From DATCLS01 sp036563805 (GTDB lineage Bacteria; Actinomycetota; Acidimicrobiia; Acidimicrobiales; VFJN01), in contig DATCLS010000016.1 of the NCBI GenBank assembly GCA_036563805.1, forward strand, positions 62,001 through 126,000: 64,000 nucleotides of DNA, in the 5' to 3' direction. Under the pieces are notes generated by a model, which made no database searches, was not told the origin of the DNA, and saw only the letters and a list, made by a program, of their open reading frames with translations. A program made the translations under genes and the position numbers. Shown piece after piece: positions 1-8,673 of this stretch; the first letter of the stretch is position 1; each line of letters opens with the position of its first letter.

Positions 1-274
1 CCGTCTCGAACCAGACGCCGAGGGGGAAGAACGCCTCGTCGTCGGGCAGGCCGGCCGGGTAGGAGCCGTCGGGCTCCCGGAGCCGCACGCCCGCCGGCAG
101 CTCGGTCGGTCCCGCCGTCGGGCGCGCCGTCGGGCGCGGCGCCTCCTGCGTCCGGTCCTCACCGCCCGCGCAGGCCGCTGCGACCGAGGAGGCGACGACC
201 GCGAACGCCGCGGCGCGGGCGAGCCCGCCGGCGCCGCCGCACCGGGACAGGCGCCGGGTCGGACGCCGGGTCAC
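1..274 (-). CDS. Partial secreted lipoprotein, possibly a glycoside hydrolase
   Basis: Only the first 91 codons are in the window; the gene runs off the left edge. The start is a GTG whose last two bases form the TGA stop of the upstream O-antigen ligase gene (GTGA), so the two are probably translated together. The N terminus is rich in arginine, then has a short hydrophobic stretch and a lipobox-like VAAAC, which indicates a lipoprotein. A Pro/Thr-rich linker follows, then the motif FFPLGVWFE. That motif resembles the opening of the catalytic domain of some TIM-barrel glycoside hydrolases, so a role in trimming or modifying the exopolysaccharide is possible. The function is an inference from a short fragment. 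Confidence 0.7.
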   Translation of the reverse strand, partial: MTRRPTRRLSRCGGAGGLARAAAFAVVASSVAAACAGGEDRTQEAPRPTARPTAGPTELPAGVRLREPDGSYPAGLPDDEAFFPLGVWFET

Positions 275-1656
275 GCCCACGGCGCCGGGATCTGGCGCGG
301 CCCCCCGGGCTCGCCGCCCGCCGTGCGCGCCAGCGCCCATTGCGCGCCGCCGACGCCCAGCCCCAGGGGGATCAGGCCGGCGTACATCAGGAAGGAGAAG
401 CCGTCGAACGTGAACGCCGCCGCCGCGCCGGCCAGGCTCGTGGCCGCCAGCGCCTGGCCGAGGTCGCGGTCGGCGGGCGCCCGGGACCGATGGCGGGCGC
501 CCCGGCCGAGGAACGCCGTCGCCAGGAGGTAGACGACCACGACCGCCAGGCCGACGAGCCCGAGCTCGACGACCGACATGAGGTACTGGTTGTCGAGGAT
601 GGCCAGGTACGACTCCGGGATGTACGTCCCCGGCCCGTGGCCGAGCAGCGGGGAGGACCGCACGTACTCGCCGACGACCTCGTAGTCGCTCGTGCGGTAG
701 GCGATGCTCCGGTCCGACTCGGCGTAGACGAACAGGTCCCGCAGCGTGCCGAGCAGCCCCGGCGTCGTGGCGTAGACCAGGACGACGAAGGTGGCGCCCG
801 CCCCCAGGGCGCGCGGCCACAGCCTCCGGTCCAACCCGGCGAAGACCACGACGGCGGCGACGGCGGCGGCGAGGACCGCGGAGCGCGACACGGCGGCCGG
901 GATCCCGATGGCGATCGCCGCCACCGGCAGCCACCGGCGGGCCGCCGACCGGGCGACGTCGAAGCCGGCCAGGTGCAGCGCCAGCGGCAGCGTCATGGCG
1001 ATGACGCACCCGAACTCGATCGGGTGCGTTGCGGTTCCGGCCGGTCGCCGGAAGCCCTCACGGTCCTGGATCGAGACGAGCTCGTTGTTCTCGGTCAGGC
1101 CCGGGATGCGGTTCGCCAGCACGGCGAGGTCGACGCCCGAGCGGAACTGCAGGAACCCGATCACGGCCATGACCGCCACCGCGGCGACCAGCGTGCGCAG
1201 CACCCGCGTGACCTCGTCCCGGTCGCGCAGGCCCTCGGCCGCCAGCAGGGCCACGCCGGCCCACGACAGCACCTGGAGGAGCGCCCGGTCGGAGCTCAGC
1301 AGCTCGACCCCGGGCACGGCGCGCACGTGCAACACCGCGTACCCCAGCGAGACCGTGCCCACCAGCAGCCCCATCACGACCCGCACGGGGACCACGGTCC
1401 GCGCCAGCTCACCCGGTGTGAGCACCGCCACCCCCCACAGCAGGAGGGCGAGCAGCGCGACCACGGTCGCCGGCGTTCCGATGGCGCCAAGGGGGCCGAT
1501 GATGTGGGTCGGCGGGACCAGGACCATGAGGACTGCGTAGGTCTGGATGATCCGGACCGGGCCCCGCCGGCCGCCGGCGGACGCGACCGCGACGCCGCCT
1601 GCGCTCGCGCCCGCGATCGGGGCGCGCTCGCGGCCGGCGGGCGCCCCGACCGTCAT
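271..1656 (-). CDS. O-antigen ligase / polysaccharide polymerase family membrane protein
   Basis: A 461-residue protein with about ten hydrophobic segments, the length and layout of the Wzy/WaaL O-antigen ligase superfamily. A large extracytoplasmic loop between roughly residues 180 and 350 contains a TATHP segment and a GHGPGTYIP segment, as often seen in family members that polymerise repeat units or attach glycan to an acceptor. The ATG start overlaps the stop of the Wzz-like gene by 4 bp (ATGA). Its neighbours (flippase, chain-length regulator, glycosyltransferase) support a role as polymerase of an exported polysaccharide. A ligase role cannot be excluded from sequence. The N-terminal 35 residues are Ala/Gly/Arg-rich and probably cytoplasmic. 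Confidence 0.85.
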   Translation of the reverse strand: MTVGAPAGRERAPIAGASAGGVAVASAGGRRGPVRIIQTYAVLMVLVPPTHIIGPLGAIGTPATVVALLALLLWGVAVLTPGELARTVVPVRVVMGLLVGTVSLGYAVLHVRAVPGVELLSSDRALLQVLSWAGVALLAAEGLRDRDEVTRVLRTLVAAVAVMAVIGFLQFRSGVDLAVLANRIPGLTENNELVSIQDREGFRRPAGTATHPIEFGCVIAMTLPLALHLAGFDVARSAARRWLPVAAIAIGIPAAVSRSAVLAAAVAAVVVFAGLDRRLWPRALGAGATFVVLVYATTPGLLGTLRDLFVYAESDRSIAYRTSDYEVVGEYVRSSPLLGHGPGTYIPESYLAILDNQYLMSVVELGLVGLAVVVVYLLATAFLGRGARHRSRAPADRDLGQALAATSLAGAAAAFTFDGFSFLMYAGLIPLGLGVGGAQWALARTAGGEPGGPRQIPAPWA

Positions 1657-2612
1657 GCGCTCCGGTCGACGGCCGGCCACGCCGCCCGGTTGCCCTCCGC
1701 CGACGCGCCCGCGCCCCGGCGGGCGTCGGCCGGCGCGCCCCGGGGTGCGGCCGCACCCCCGCCGTGTCCGTTGCCGGTCCCGTTGCCGGCGACACCAGCG
1801 GCGCCCGTCCCGCCGGCGCCCGGCGCGGGGTCCGATGCCGCCGGCGCCGCCACGGTCGGCGGCATCGCCGCCGCCACGGTCGCCGCCCGAGCCGCCCCCG
1901 GAGTCGCCGCCCGGCGCCGAGCGAGGACCTCGGCCAGGACGCCGAGCCCGAGCGTGGCCAGCCCGCCGACGGCGACCACCGCGATGGCCGCCCGGATGGT
2001 GCTGCCGTACCGCGCCGTGGCCGTCGACGGCGGCTCCAGCGGCGCGCTCGTGACGAAGTAGGCGGGGTCGGCGCCTTCGGCCGCCTGGAGCTCCGCCAGG
2101 GTCGAGTCCATCTCGGCGAGCACGGTCTCCGCCGACCGGATCGCCACCTCCGGCGTCGGCCCCTGCCCGGTCACGTCGACCACGGGACCGCGCTCGATGG
2201 TGTTCGCGGAGACCTCGTAGTCGGTCACGCCCCGCGCCTCGAACTCGGTCCGCACCGTGTTGCCGTCCAGGACCCGCACGAGGATGTCGGCGACGATGGA
2301 GAGGTCGCCGTAGCGGGCGAACGGGTTCTGCCCGACCGAGGGGGGCGCCACGGGCTCGCCGGGCCGCGCCTCGGGCACCGGGGCCTCGGGCGGGCTCAGG
2401 AGGACGGTCGACCCCGTGGCCTCGTAGGTCGGGGACGACAGCTGGACGACGCCGACGAGCCCGGCGAGCGTCAACAGCCCGCCGACCATCGTCACCCGCC
2501 ACTGGCGCACGACCATCCGCACCAGGGAGAGCAGGTCCATCGTGACGGCGGGCGGCGCGCTCGGCGGCGCGCCCGCCGACGCCGGGCTCGAGAGGACGAC
2601 TGGCTCCTTCAT
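1653..2612 (-). other. Possible separate translation of the Wzz-like domain from an internal ATG
   Basis: The ATG at 2612 begins MKEPVVLSS and has GGGAGGG five bases upstream, a far better initiation signal than most genes here. It lies exactly at the boundary between the flippase and Wzz parts of the longer frame. Translation from here gives a 319-residue Wzz/LPS chain-length determinant of normal size. Whether the cell makes one fused protein, two proteins or both cannot be told from sequence. Confidence 0.6.
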
Positions 2613-4175
2613 GACCACCCTCCCGGGTGTCGTCGTGGGTCGTGGCGCCCGAACGGACCGGCCGGCGCCCCCGGCGCCGGTGGCACGGCGGCCGCCGGGC
2701 CGCGGGATGCGCTGGGGGATGTGCCGAAGGATGCGCCACGGGACCCGCCCCGCGGCCTCCCGGATCCAGCGCCGCCGCAGGTCGGGCGGCGCGGCGAGGG
2801 CGGCGTAGGCGAGAAGGCCGACGCCGCCCGCCGCCACGAGCTGGACCGCGTCCGACCCCACGGCGAGGCGGGCGACGAGGAGGCAACACGCCGCGGCGAC
2901 GCCCGCCGCCGCGAGCGGGCGGACGAGGTCGGCGGCGATGGGCCGGAGCGGCACGCCGAGGTGCCGGAGCGCGGCCACGGCCAGCGGCGCGGCGACCAGG
3001 ACCGCCACCAGGGCCTGGGCGACCGCCGTTCCCTCGATCCCCCCGGACCGGGTGCCGATCACGAGCGCCGGGACCAGGACGGCGACCCAGACCAGGTTGA
3101 GCCAGAGGGCCGCCCGGGTCGCCCCGGCGCCGGTCAGGACGTCGATGGCGAGCTGGGTGAGCATCCGGACCACGCCGAGGACGATGAGGACGCGCAGCAC
3201 CGCACCGGCCGGCGCCCACTCCGCCCCGTAGAGCACCGCGATCAGGGGGCCGCCGAGGACGGCGGTGAGGAACCCGATCGGTAGCACGCCGGTGACGAGC
3301 AGGACGACCGACCGGTGGACGGCCGGCACCAAGGCCCCCTCCTCCTCCGACAGGCGGGAGAAGCTCGGGACGGACACCCAGCGGATCGCGGTCCCCAGCA
3401 CGGCGGGCGCCCAGCCCGAGATGTTGAAGGCGAGGAGGTAGAAGCCGAGGGCGGTCCCGCCGGCGATCCGGCCGACCACGATGTAGTCGGCGTTGAGGAG
3501 GATCGCCTCCACCCCCAGGGCCAGCGCCAGGGGCACGCCGAACCGCAAGAGGCGCCGGGCGACGGCCCGGTCGAGGCCGAGCCGCCACGGCAGGCGCGCC
3601 GACCAGAGGACGAACGCACCGATCACGACCGACCCCACCACCTGTCCGACGGCGAAGCTGAGGGCGCCGGCACCGCCCGCCGCCAGCGCGATGGCCACCG
3701 CCGCGTTGGCGGCCAGGCCCAGGACGTTGGCCGTGGTGATGCGGCGCTGCCGGAACGACCGGAGCAGCGAGGCGGCGCGCACGGCCGTCACGCCGTCGAC
3801 GAGCATCACCAGCGTCAGCACCCGCAGCACCGGCGCGGCGTCGGGGCTGCCGGCGAGCCCGGCGAACGCCGGTGCCAGCACCCAGAAGAGGCCGTAGATC
3901 ACCACGCTGAACGCCAGAGCGAGCGTCGTGGCCGTCGGGGCCATGTCCTCGAGGCGGCCCCGCCACTGCACGGTGGCGGCGATGAGCCCCATGTCGTTCA
4001 CGTGCATGACGAAGTGCAGGGCGCTCAGGGCGACGGCGTACAACCCGAAGTCCTCGGGCGTGAGCAGCCGGGCCAGGACCATGCCGAGGGCCAGGCTGCC
4101 GAAGCGCGTCGAGACGGCCGCGACGAGGCTCCAGATGAGCCCCGCGCGCGCCGCCCGCCCGATCGAGGTGGTCAC
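1653..4175 (-). CDS. MOP-family polysaccharide flippase in continuous frame with a Wzz-like chain-length protein
   Basis: The frame from the GTG at 4175 is open for 840 codons. Residues 1 to about 490 form a multi-pass oligosaccharide flippase (Wzx/MATE-like; early motif ARLLTPEDFGLYAVALS) that would move lipid-linked repeat units across the membrane. A basic Pro/Arg/Gly-rich linker follows. From about residue 522 comes a Wzz-type chain-length protein with a membrane segment near VGGLLTLAGLVGVVQL, an extracytoplasmic domain, a second membrane segment and an Ala/Gly-rich tail without Walker motifs, so it is not a BY-kinase. The GTG overlaps the glycosyltransferase stop (GTGA). No stop separates the two parts, but an ATG at 2612 with a good ribosome site (GGGAGGG) could make the Wzz part separately. 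Confidence 0.8.
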   Translation of the reverse strand: MTTSIGRAARAGLIWSLVAAVSTRFGSLALGMVLARLLTPEDFGLYAVALSALHFVMHVNDMGLIAATVQWRGRLEDMAPTATTLALAFSVVIYGLFWVLAPAFAGLAGSPDAAPVLRVLTLVMLVDGVTAVRAASLLRSFRQRRITTANVLGLAANAAVAIALAAGGAGALSFAVGQVVGSVVIGAFVLWSARLPWRLGLDRAVARRLLRFGVPLALALGVEAILLNADYIVVGRIAGGTALGFYLLAFNISGWAPAVLGTAIRWVSVPSFSRLSEEEGALVPAVHRSVVLLVTGVLPIGFLTAVLGGPLIAVLYGAEWAPAGAVLRVLIVLGVVRMLTQLAIDVLTGAGATRAALWLNLVWVAVLVPALVIGTRSGGIEGTAVAQALVAVLVAAPLAVAALRHLGVPLRPIAADLVRPLAAAGVAAACCLLVARLAVGSDAVQLVAAGGVGLLAYAALAAPPDLRRRWIREAAGRVPWRILRHIPQRIPRPGGRRATGAGGAGRSVRAPRPTTTPGRVVMKEPVVLSSPASAGAPPSAPPAVTMDLLSLVRMVVRQWRVTMVGGLLTLAGLVGVVQLSSPTYEATGSTVLLSPPEAPVPEARPGEPVAPPSVGQNPFARYGDLSIVADILVRVLDGNTVRTEFEARGVTDYEVSANTIERGPVVDVTGQGPTPEVAIRSAETVLAEMDSTLAELQAAEGADPAYFVTSAPLEPPSTATARYGSTIRAAIAVVAVGGLATLGLGVLAEVLARRRAATPGAARAATVAAAMPPTVAAPAASDPAPGAGGTGAAGVAGNGTGNGHGGGAAAPRGAPADARRGAGASAEGNRAAWPAVDRSA

Positions 4176-5101
4176 GGGCTCAGCGGCGGGGCCGTCGATG
4201 CGGGGACGGGCGGCCGCGCCAGGGCGTGCGCCGCGAGGCCGGCCAGCTTGCGGCCCCGGCGCGCCGCGGTCCGGCGCGTGCGGCGCAGGTACAGGCGGGC
4301 GACCGCGGCCCGGGCCCGCCGGCGCTCGCTGGGGTCGAGGTCCGCCTCCCGCACCGCGACCAGCAGCTCGCGGCACTGGAGCGCGGTCGCCACGTGGGCC
4401 CGCCAGGCGGGGACACCGAGGCGGCGAGCGGTCGCGGGCAGGCGAGGGAACGGCTTGACGCGCCGGTAGGCGAGGACCTCGGGGACGTGGCCGAACCGGC
4501 CGGCGAGCGCGAGCCGAGCGGCGAAGACCTGGTCCTCGAACACCATCACGGGTCGCGGGAGGCGGGCGACCGGCTCGCGGCGCATCATCCCGTAGAGGGG
4601 GTCGAGCAGCAGGTGGCTTTCGTTGAGCAGCCGCAGCAGCTCGGCGAACCGCTCGACCGGACGGTCCGACCGCAGCGCCGGCACGTCGGAGCCGGCGGTC
4701 TCGACGGTCCCGTCCGAGCCGACGTAGGCCTGCTCGGTCGTCACGAGGAGCAGGTCGCGGTCCTCGTCGAGGGCCTCGACGCAGCGCGCCACGTAGCCGG
4801 GGGCCAGCCCGTCGTCGTCGCCGATCCACGTGAAGTAGGCGCCGCGGGCCCGGCGCAGCACCGCCTCGAAGTTCTGCACCAGGCCGATGTCGCGTGGCTG
4901 CCGGTGGTAGCGGACGCGAGCGTCGGCGCGGGCCAGGTCGCAGCAGATCTCCTCGGTGCCGTCGTCCGAGGCGTTGTCGGAGATCACGAGCTCGAGCCGG
5001 GCGTGGTCCTGGTTCAGGACCGAGCGCACGGCCTCGGCCACGTGTCGCTCGCCGTTGCGCACGGCCAGGCCGACCGACACCAGCGGCGTCGCGCCCGTCA
5101 C
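4172..5101 (-). CDS. Family 2 glycosyltransferase
   Basis: A 309-residue GT-A fold enzyme that would add a sugar from a nucleotide donor to the growing lipid-linked repeat unit at the inner face of the membrane. Visible motifs are the N-terminal PLVSVGLAVRNGE, the nucleotide-binding SDNASDDGTEE and the metal-binding DxD in TWIGDDDGL. A later segment, VFEDQVFAARLAL, fits the ED motif of the acceptor region. The C-terminal 60 residues are very Arg/Ala-rich and basic, suggesting membrane-surface attachment. The GTG start overlaps the stop of the upstream gene (GTGA), and its own stop overlaps the flippase start in the same way. Donor and acceptor are unknown. Confidence 0.92.
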   Translation of the reverse strand: MTGATPLVSVGLAVRNGERHVAEAVRSVLNQDHARLELVISDNASDDGTEEICCDLARADARVRYHRQPRDIGLVQNFEAVLRRARGAYFTWIGDDDGLAPGYVARCVEALDEDRDLLLVTTEQAYVGSDGTVETAGSDVPALRSDRPVERFAELLRLLNESHLLLDPLYGMMRREPVARLPRPVMVFEDQVFAARLALAGRFGHVPEVLAYRRVKPFPRLPATARRLGVPAWRAHVATALQCRELLVAVREADLDPSERRRARAAVARLYLRRTRRTAARRGRKLAGLAAHALARPPVPASTAPPLSP

Positions 5102-6162
5102 GCGGGCCCGCCCGGCTGCTCGACGCGCTCGAGCCAGATCTCCCGCCAGAACGAGTAGATGCCGCGGGGGCAACGGGCGTTGTAGGCGCCCTCGCAGACG
5201 ACGCCCTCGAGCACGATGCAGGGGTTTTGCATCTCGAGGAGGCGACCGGTGCGCTCGTCGATGCAGCGCTCGACGCGCCGGAGGACCCGCGCCTCGCGGC
5301 CGCAGTGCCGCGCCATCTCCTCCTCGAAGCCCAGCCCCCGGTTGCGGAGGCGGGTGTCGAGCGTCGCCATGATCTCGGCCTGCGGCTTGATGCGCACGAG
5401 CTCGCCGGGCTGCAGATCGGTGCGTCCCGTCGGCGTCCGGGTGAGCGCCCCGGAGACGAAGCGCCACCGCAGGCCCCCGCGGAACCACAGCCGGCGGGGC
5501 AGGAACCGTGTGCTGAGGCTCTGGAGCCGGTTGAACAGGCCGACCAGGACGGCCCGCACCACCGCGGCCACGCCGGCGTTGCCGGTGCGGACGTCCCGCA
5601 CGTACTGGCCGACGTCGCGGAGCGGCAGCCGCTCGGGGGCGGCCCGGAGCAGCTCGGTCGCCTGGCACGAGAACAGCTCCGTGCCGTTCGCCGACGGCTG
5701 GCGGGTCCGGAGCCGCAGGTCGGCCTCGGTCAGCTGCGCCGGTCCCGCGCCCGGCGGCGGGGCGGCGGCCCCGTCGGCGCCGCCGTCGCGACCGGGCCCG
5801 ACGCGCCGGAGCCACGCCTCCTTCCAGTAGAGGAGGCAGGCGGTCTGGCAGCCCCCGTGCGCCTCGCCGTCGCAGCGGACGCCCGCCAGGTGGACGGCGT
5901 CGCGCATCCGTCGCATGCCGGTGCCCGTGACCGTGTCGCACAGCTTGGTGGCGACCTTGTGCACGGTGAACCGCCGGCCGCAGTGCTGGAGCATCTCGGG
6001 CATGAACGGCAGCGCGTCGAGCTCGCCCCGCTCGTCCAGCGTGGCCAGGATCTCTTCGGCGCTGCGGACCTCGACCAGCTCGCCGACGCGGAGGCCGAGG
6101 CGCCCGCCGGTGCCGGAGGTCCGCACCCGCACGGCGGTGTCAGCCATGGTGGCGTCAGCCAT
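5098..6162 (-). CDS. Unknown protein with a duplicated cysteine-rich domain, polysaccharide-cluster associated
   Basis: I do not recognise a defined function. The 354-residue protein contains two copies of a domain of about 95 residues, at residues 26-121 and 252-347. Each copy starts with (V/P)GELV, has an (I)(L/M)ATLD motif, then HCGR, and ends with W(K/R)E.WL.RV. Four cysteines align between copies (C61/C287, C75/C300, C97/C323, C105/C331); copy 1 has an extra C109. This suggests a metal-binding or disulfide-stabilised fold. The linker of about 130 residues is partly low-complexity (Pro/Gly/Ala) and ends in a basic, partly hydrophobic stretch. The ATG start overlaps the epimerase stop by 8 bp; a second ATG lies 15 bp in. 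Context points to polysaccharide synthesis or assembly. Confidence 0.85.
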   Translation of the reverse strand: MADATMADTAVRVRTSGTGGRLGLRVGELVEVRSAEEILATLDERGELDALPFMPEMLQHCGRRFTVHKVATKLCDTVTGTGMRRMRDAVHLAGVRCDGEAHGGCQTACLLYWKEAWLRRVGPGRDGGADGAAAPPPGAGPAQLTEADLRLRTRQPSANGTELFSCQATELLRAAPERLPLRDVGQYVRDVRTGNAGVAAVVRAVLVGLFNRLQSLSTRFLPRRLWFRGGLRWRFVSGALTRTPTGRTDLQPGELVRIKPQAEIMATLDTRLRNRGLGFEEEMARHCGREARVLRRVERCIDERTGRLLEMQNPCIVLEGVVCEGAYNARCPRGIYSFWREIWLERVEQPGGPA

Positions 6163-7192
6163 CGTGGCCGCCCGTCCACCGCAGCCGGTCGTCGAGGCGG
6201 CCCGCCGCCTGGAGGCGCTGGATCTCGGCCAGGCGCGTGAAGCGGCCGCCGAGGAACTGGTCCGCGGTCATGCCGTAGCGCAGGTAGGCCTCGTACAGCT
6301 CCTCGATCCCCTTGCGGACCGTCCACCGGGGCCGGAGCTCGGGCAGGGCCCGCCGGATCTTGCCGAAGTCGACCCGGTAGTCGCGGGCGTCGGCGCTCGC
6401 CCCGGCGGCGAGCTCCACCCGGCTGCCGGTGACGGACTCGACCATCTCCGCCACCTCGCGCACGCGGAAGTTCTCCTCGGTCAGCCCCACGTTGAACGCC
6501 TGGTTGTGCGTGCGCTGGCGGTCGGCCTCGAGGCTGGCGAGCACCGCCCGGCAGATGTCCTCGACGTGCACGAGCGGCCGCCACGGCGACCCGTCGCTCG
6601 TGATCAGCACCTCGCCCGTCGTGACCGCGTAGCCGACGAGGTTGTTCACCATGATGTCGACCCGCAACGACGGCGAGACGCCGTACGCGGTGGCGTTGCG
6701 GAGGAAGACCGGGCTGAAGCTGGCGGTCGCCAGCGAGCGGACGTCCCGCTCGACGAGGATCTTCGACTCGCCGTACGGCGTCAGGGGGTTGAACGCCGCG
6801 CCCTCAGTGAGCGGCGCCCGGGCGTCGCCGGCGCCGTAGAGGCTGCACGACGAGGCGAACAGGAACCGCTCGACGCCCGCGGCCCGGGCCGCCCGCGCCA
6901 GCCGCACCGAGGCGACGTGGTTGATGTCGTAGGTGAGCTGCGGGTCGAGGTCGCCGACCGGGTCGTTCGACAGCGCGGCCAGGTGGACGACGGCCTCGAA
7001 GCCATCGAGATGGCGGGGCCCGACGTCCCGGATGTCGAGCCTGGAGCCGGTGAGCTCTGACCGGCGATCACCGAAGCCGCACGCCTCGTACAGGCCCGTG
7101 TCGAGCCCCGCCACCTCGTGTCCCGACTCGACCAGCAGCGGAACCAGGACCGAGCCGATGTACCCCCGGTGTCCGGTCACCAGCACCTTCAT
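6155..7192 (-). CDS. NAD-dependent sugar epimerase/dehydratase
   Basis: A 345-residue extended short-chain dehydrogenase/reductase acting on nucleotide sugars. The Rossmann motif is GHRGYIGS near residue 7, the active-site region has SSCSLYG, and the catalytic tyrosine and lysine are in YGESK. The substrate-side segment NDPVGDLDPQLTYDIN resembles enzymes encoded beside sugar C-methyltransferases. The ATG at 7192 forms ATGA with the stop of the deacetylase gene, which fixes the start; the frame is open further upstream but without a start signal. In this cluster it may act as a 4-epimerase, 4-ketoreductase or dehydratase. No other clear nucleotide-sugar 4,6-dehydratase is seen in the window, so this gene is a candidate for that step. 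Confidence 0.9.
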   Translation of the reverse strand: MKVLVTGHRGYIGSVLVPLLVESGHEVAGLDTGLYEACGFGDRRSELTGSRLDIRDVGPRHLDGFEAVVHLAALSNDPVGDLDPQLTYDINHVASVRLARAARAAGVERFLFASSCSLYGAGDARAPLTEGAAFNPLTPYGESKILVERDVRSLATASFSPVFLRNATAYGVSPSLRVDIMVNNLVGYAVTTGEVLITSDGSPWRPLVHVEDICRAVLASLEADRQRTHNQAFNVGLTEENFRVREVAEMVESVTGSRVELAAGASADARDYRVDFGKIRRALPELRPRWTVRKGIEELYEAYLRYGMTADQFLGGRFTRLAEIQRLQAAGRLDDRLRWTGGHDG

Positions 7193-7848
7193 CGGTCCAC
7201 CACCACCTTCGAGCCGTAGAAACCCTCGGCCCACCGGTCGGGCGCGTTGGCCTCCATGCCGCGCAGCCGCAGCAGGGCGCGGAACGTGTCCGCGTCGAAC
7301 CACGCCCGGTCGCGCTGGCTGGGGAAGTGCGTCAGGATGCCCTCGACCTTGCGCCGGGCCGTGGCCTCGTCGAGGGCGACGAAGACGTTCGGGGAGCCGA
7401 GGTCGCCGTCGTACTTCGGGATCTCGTACTCGAGGATCAGGTGGTCACGCCACGTGTTCCAGGTCAGCTCGGCCACCACGCGGTGGTCCTGGTGCCGGTC
7501 GTGGCGGTGGTGGGTGAAGATCAGGTCGGGGTCCACGTCGGCCTTGAGCTCCTCGAAGTAGTCCTTGAGGGCGGCGCCGGTCCACGGGAAGTAGCTCTCC
7601 CGGAAGCGCTCGATGCGCACGTCCTGCTTGCCGGCGCCCGCCAGGAAGTGCTCGGCCGCCCGCTGCCCCTCGGCCGCCCGCTCGGCGCTCGAGGCGAGCA
7701 CGACCCAGTGGAACCGGGCGTCCGGGAAGCGCTCGACGAGGCGCAGGACCGTGCCGCCGCACCCGATCTCGATGTCGTCGCAGTGGGCCCCGAGGCACAG
7801 GACGTCCAGCGCGTCGTCGGCCGGCTCGGTCAGCCGCAGCGAGCGCAT
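7189..7848 (-). CDS. PIG-L (LmbE-like) family N-deacetylase
   Basis: A 219-residue zinc-dependent hydrolase of the PIG-L/LmbE family, which removes acetyl groups from N-acetylated sugars. The first metal motif is AHCDDIEIGCGG, in which AH-DD-E supplies the zinc ligands and the catalytic aspartate. The second is HHRHDRHQDH, carrying the third ligand. The ATG shares its first base with the stop of the nucleotidyltransferase gene (TGATG), and its own stop overlaps the epimerase start (ATGA). In this setting it would deacetylate an amino-sugar intermediate of the polysaccharide. There is no sign of the mycothiol pathway nearby, so an MshB role is unlikely. Confidence 0.92.
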   Translation of the reverse strand: MRSLRLTEPADDALDVLCLGAHCDDIEIGCGGTVLRLVERFPDARFHWVVLASSAERAAEGQRAAEHFLAGAGKQDVRIERFRESYFPWTGAALKDYFEELKADVDPDLIFTHHRHDRHQDHRVVAELTWNTWRDHLILEYEIPKYDGDLGSPNVFVALDEATARRKVEGILTHFPSQRDRAWFDADTFRALLRLRGMEANAPDRWAEGFYGSKVVVDR

Positions 7849-8639
7849 CACGCGGCCCCCGCCCGGGCCCGCCAGACCGCCCAGGGCGGGTCGCCCCGGC
7901 TGTGGAGGTCCTCGAGGACCTGTCGGTCCTTGAACGTGTCCATGGGCACGAAGAACCCGTCGTGCCGGTACGTGGTCAGCGCCGAGATGTCGATGAGCCG
8001 CTGGAACGGCTCCTCGACCAGCTCTTCGCCCGGCCGCAGGAAGTCGAAGATCCGGCTGCTCATCACGAAGAACCCGGCGTTGATCCAGACGCCGGCCGTG
8101 GTCACGTCCTCGATCGCCTTGACCGTGCCGTCGTCGGCCGCGGCCACCACGTGGAAGCTGTGGCTGGGCCTGGCCGACACGAACGAGACGATGCCGCCGC
8201 GGGCGCGGAAGTCGTCCACCACCCGGTCGAGGGGCACGTCGCTCAGCCCGTCGCTGTAGTTGGCGAGGAACACGTCCTCGCCCTCGAGGTGGGGCCGCAC
8301 CCGCCGGAGCCGCTCGCCGATGCTGGCGTGCGTCCCCGTGTCGACGAACGTGATGCGCCAGTCGTCGATGTCGCGGGACAGCAGCTCGACGTCGCGGCCG
8401 CCGCCCGACAGCACCACGTCGTTCGAGAGCCATTCCTTGTAGTCGAGGAAGTACTCCTTGATGAAGTCGCCGCGGTGGCCCAGGCACAGGACGAAGTCCG
8501 TGTGCCCGAAGGCGGCGTAGTAGCGCATCAGGTGCCACAGGATCGGCCGGTAGCCGATCGGCACCATGGGCTTGGGGATGGTCTCGGAGTACTCCCGCAT
8601 GCGCATCCCGAGCCCGCCGCAGAACAGCACGACCTTCAT
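7848..8639 (-). CDS. Sugar-phosphate nucleotidyltransferase, glucose-1-phosphate cytidylyltransferase-like
   Basis: A 263-residue GT-A fold nucleotidyltransferase that activates a sugar 1-phosphate. The signature is close to the N terminus: LFCGGLGMRM followed by the substrate lysine region IPKPMVPIG. The motif YSDGLSDV and the late motif VPMDTFKDRQVLE are characteristic of the RfbF (CDP-glucose pyrophosphorylase) group rather than of RmlA, which is why I favour CTP and glucose-1-phosphate. This would feed a CDP-deoxysugar branch, consistent with nearby epimerases and C-methyltransferases. It sits 34 bp after the methyltransferase and overlaps the deacetylase by one base. Nucleotide specificity is inferred. 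Confidence 0.9.
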   Translation of the reverse strand: MKVVLFCGGLGMRMREYSETIPKPMVPIGYRPILWHLMRYYAAFGHTDFVLCLGHRGDFIKEYFLDYKEWLSNDVVLSGGGRDVELLSRDIDDWRITFVDTGTHASIGERLRRVRPHLEGEDVFLANYSDGLSDVPLDRVVDDFRARGGIVSFVSARPSHSFHVVAAADDGTVKAIEDVTTAGVWINAGFFVMSSRIFDFLRPGEELVEEPFQRLIDISALTTYRHDGFFVPMDTFKDRQVLEDLHSRGDPPWAVWRARAGAA

Positions 8640-8673
8640 GGCTCGCCCGCCTCCCTGGCCCGCCGCCCCGCCC

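Noticed and set aside
271..3966. Single 1231-codon open frame on the minus strand
   Set aside because: Only the 3' part (271-1656) encodes a recognisable protein; the rest is the Arg/Gly/Pro-rich shadow of the flippase/Wzz frame.
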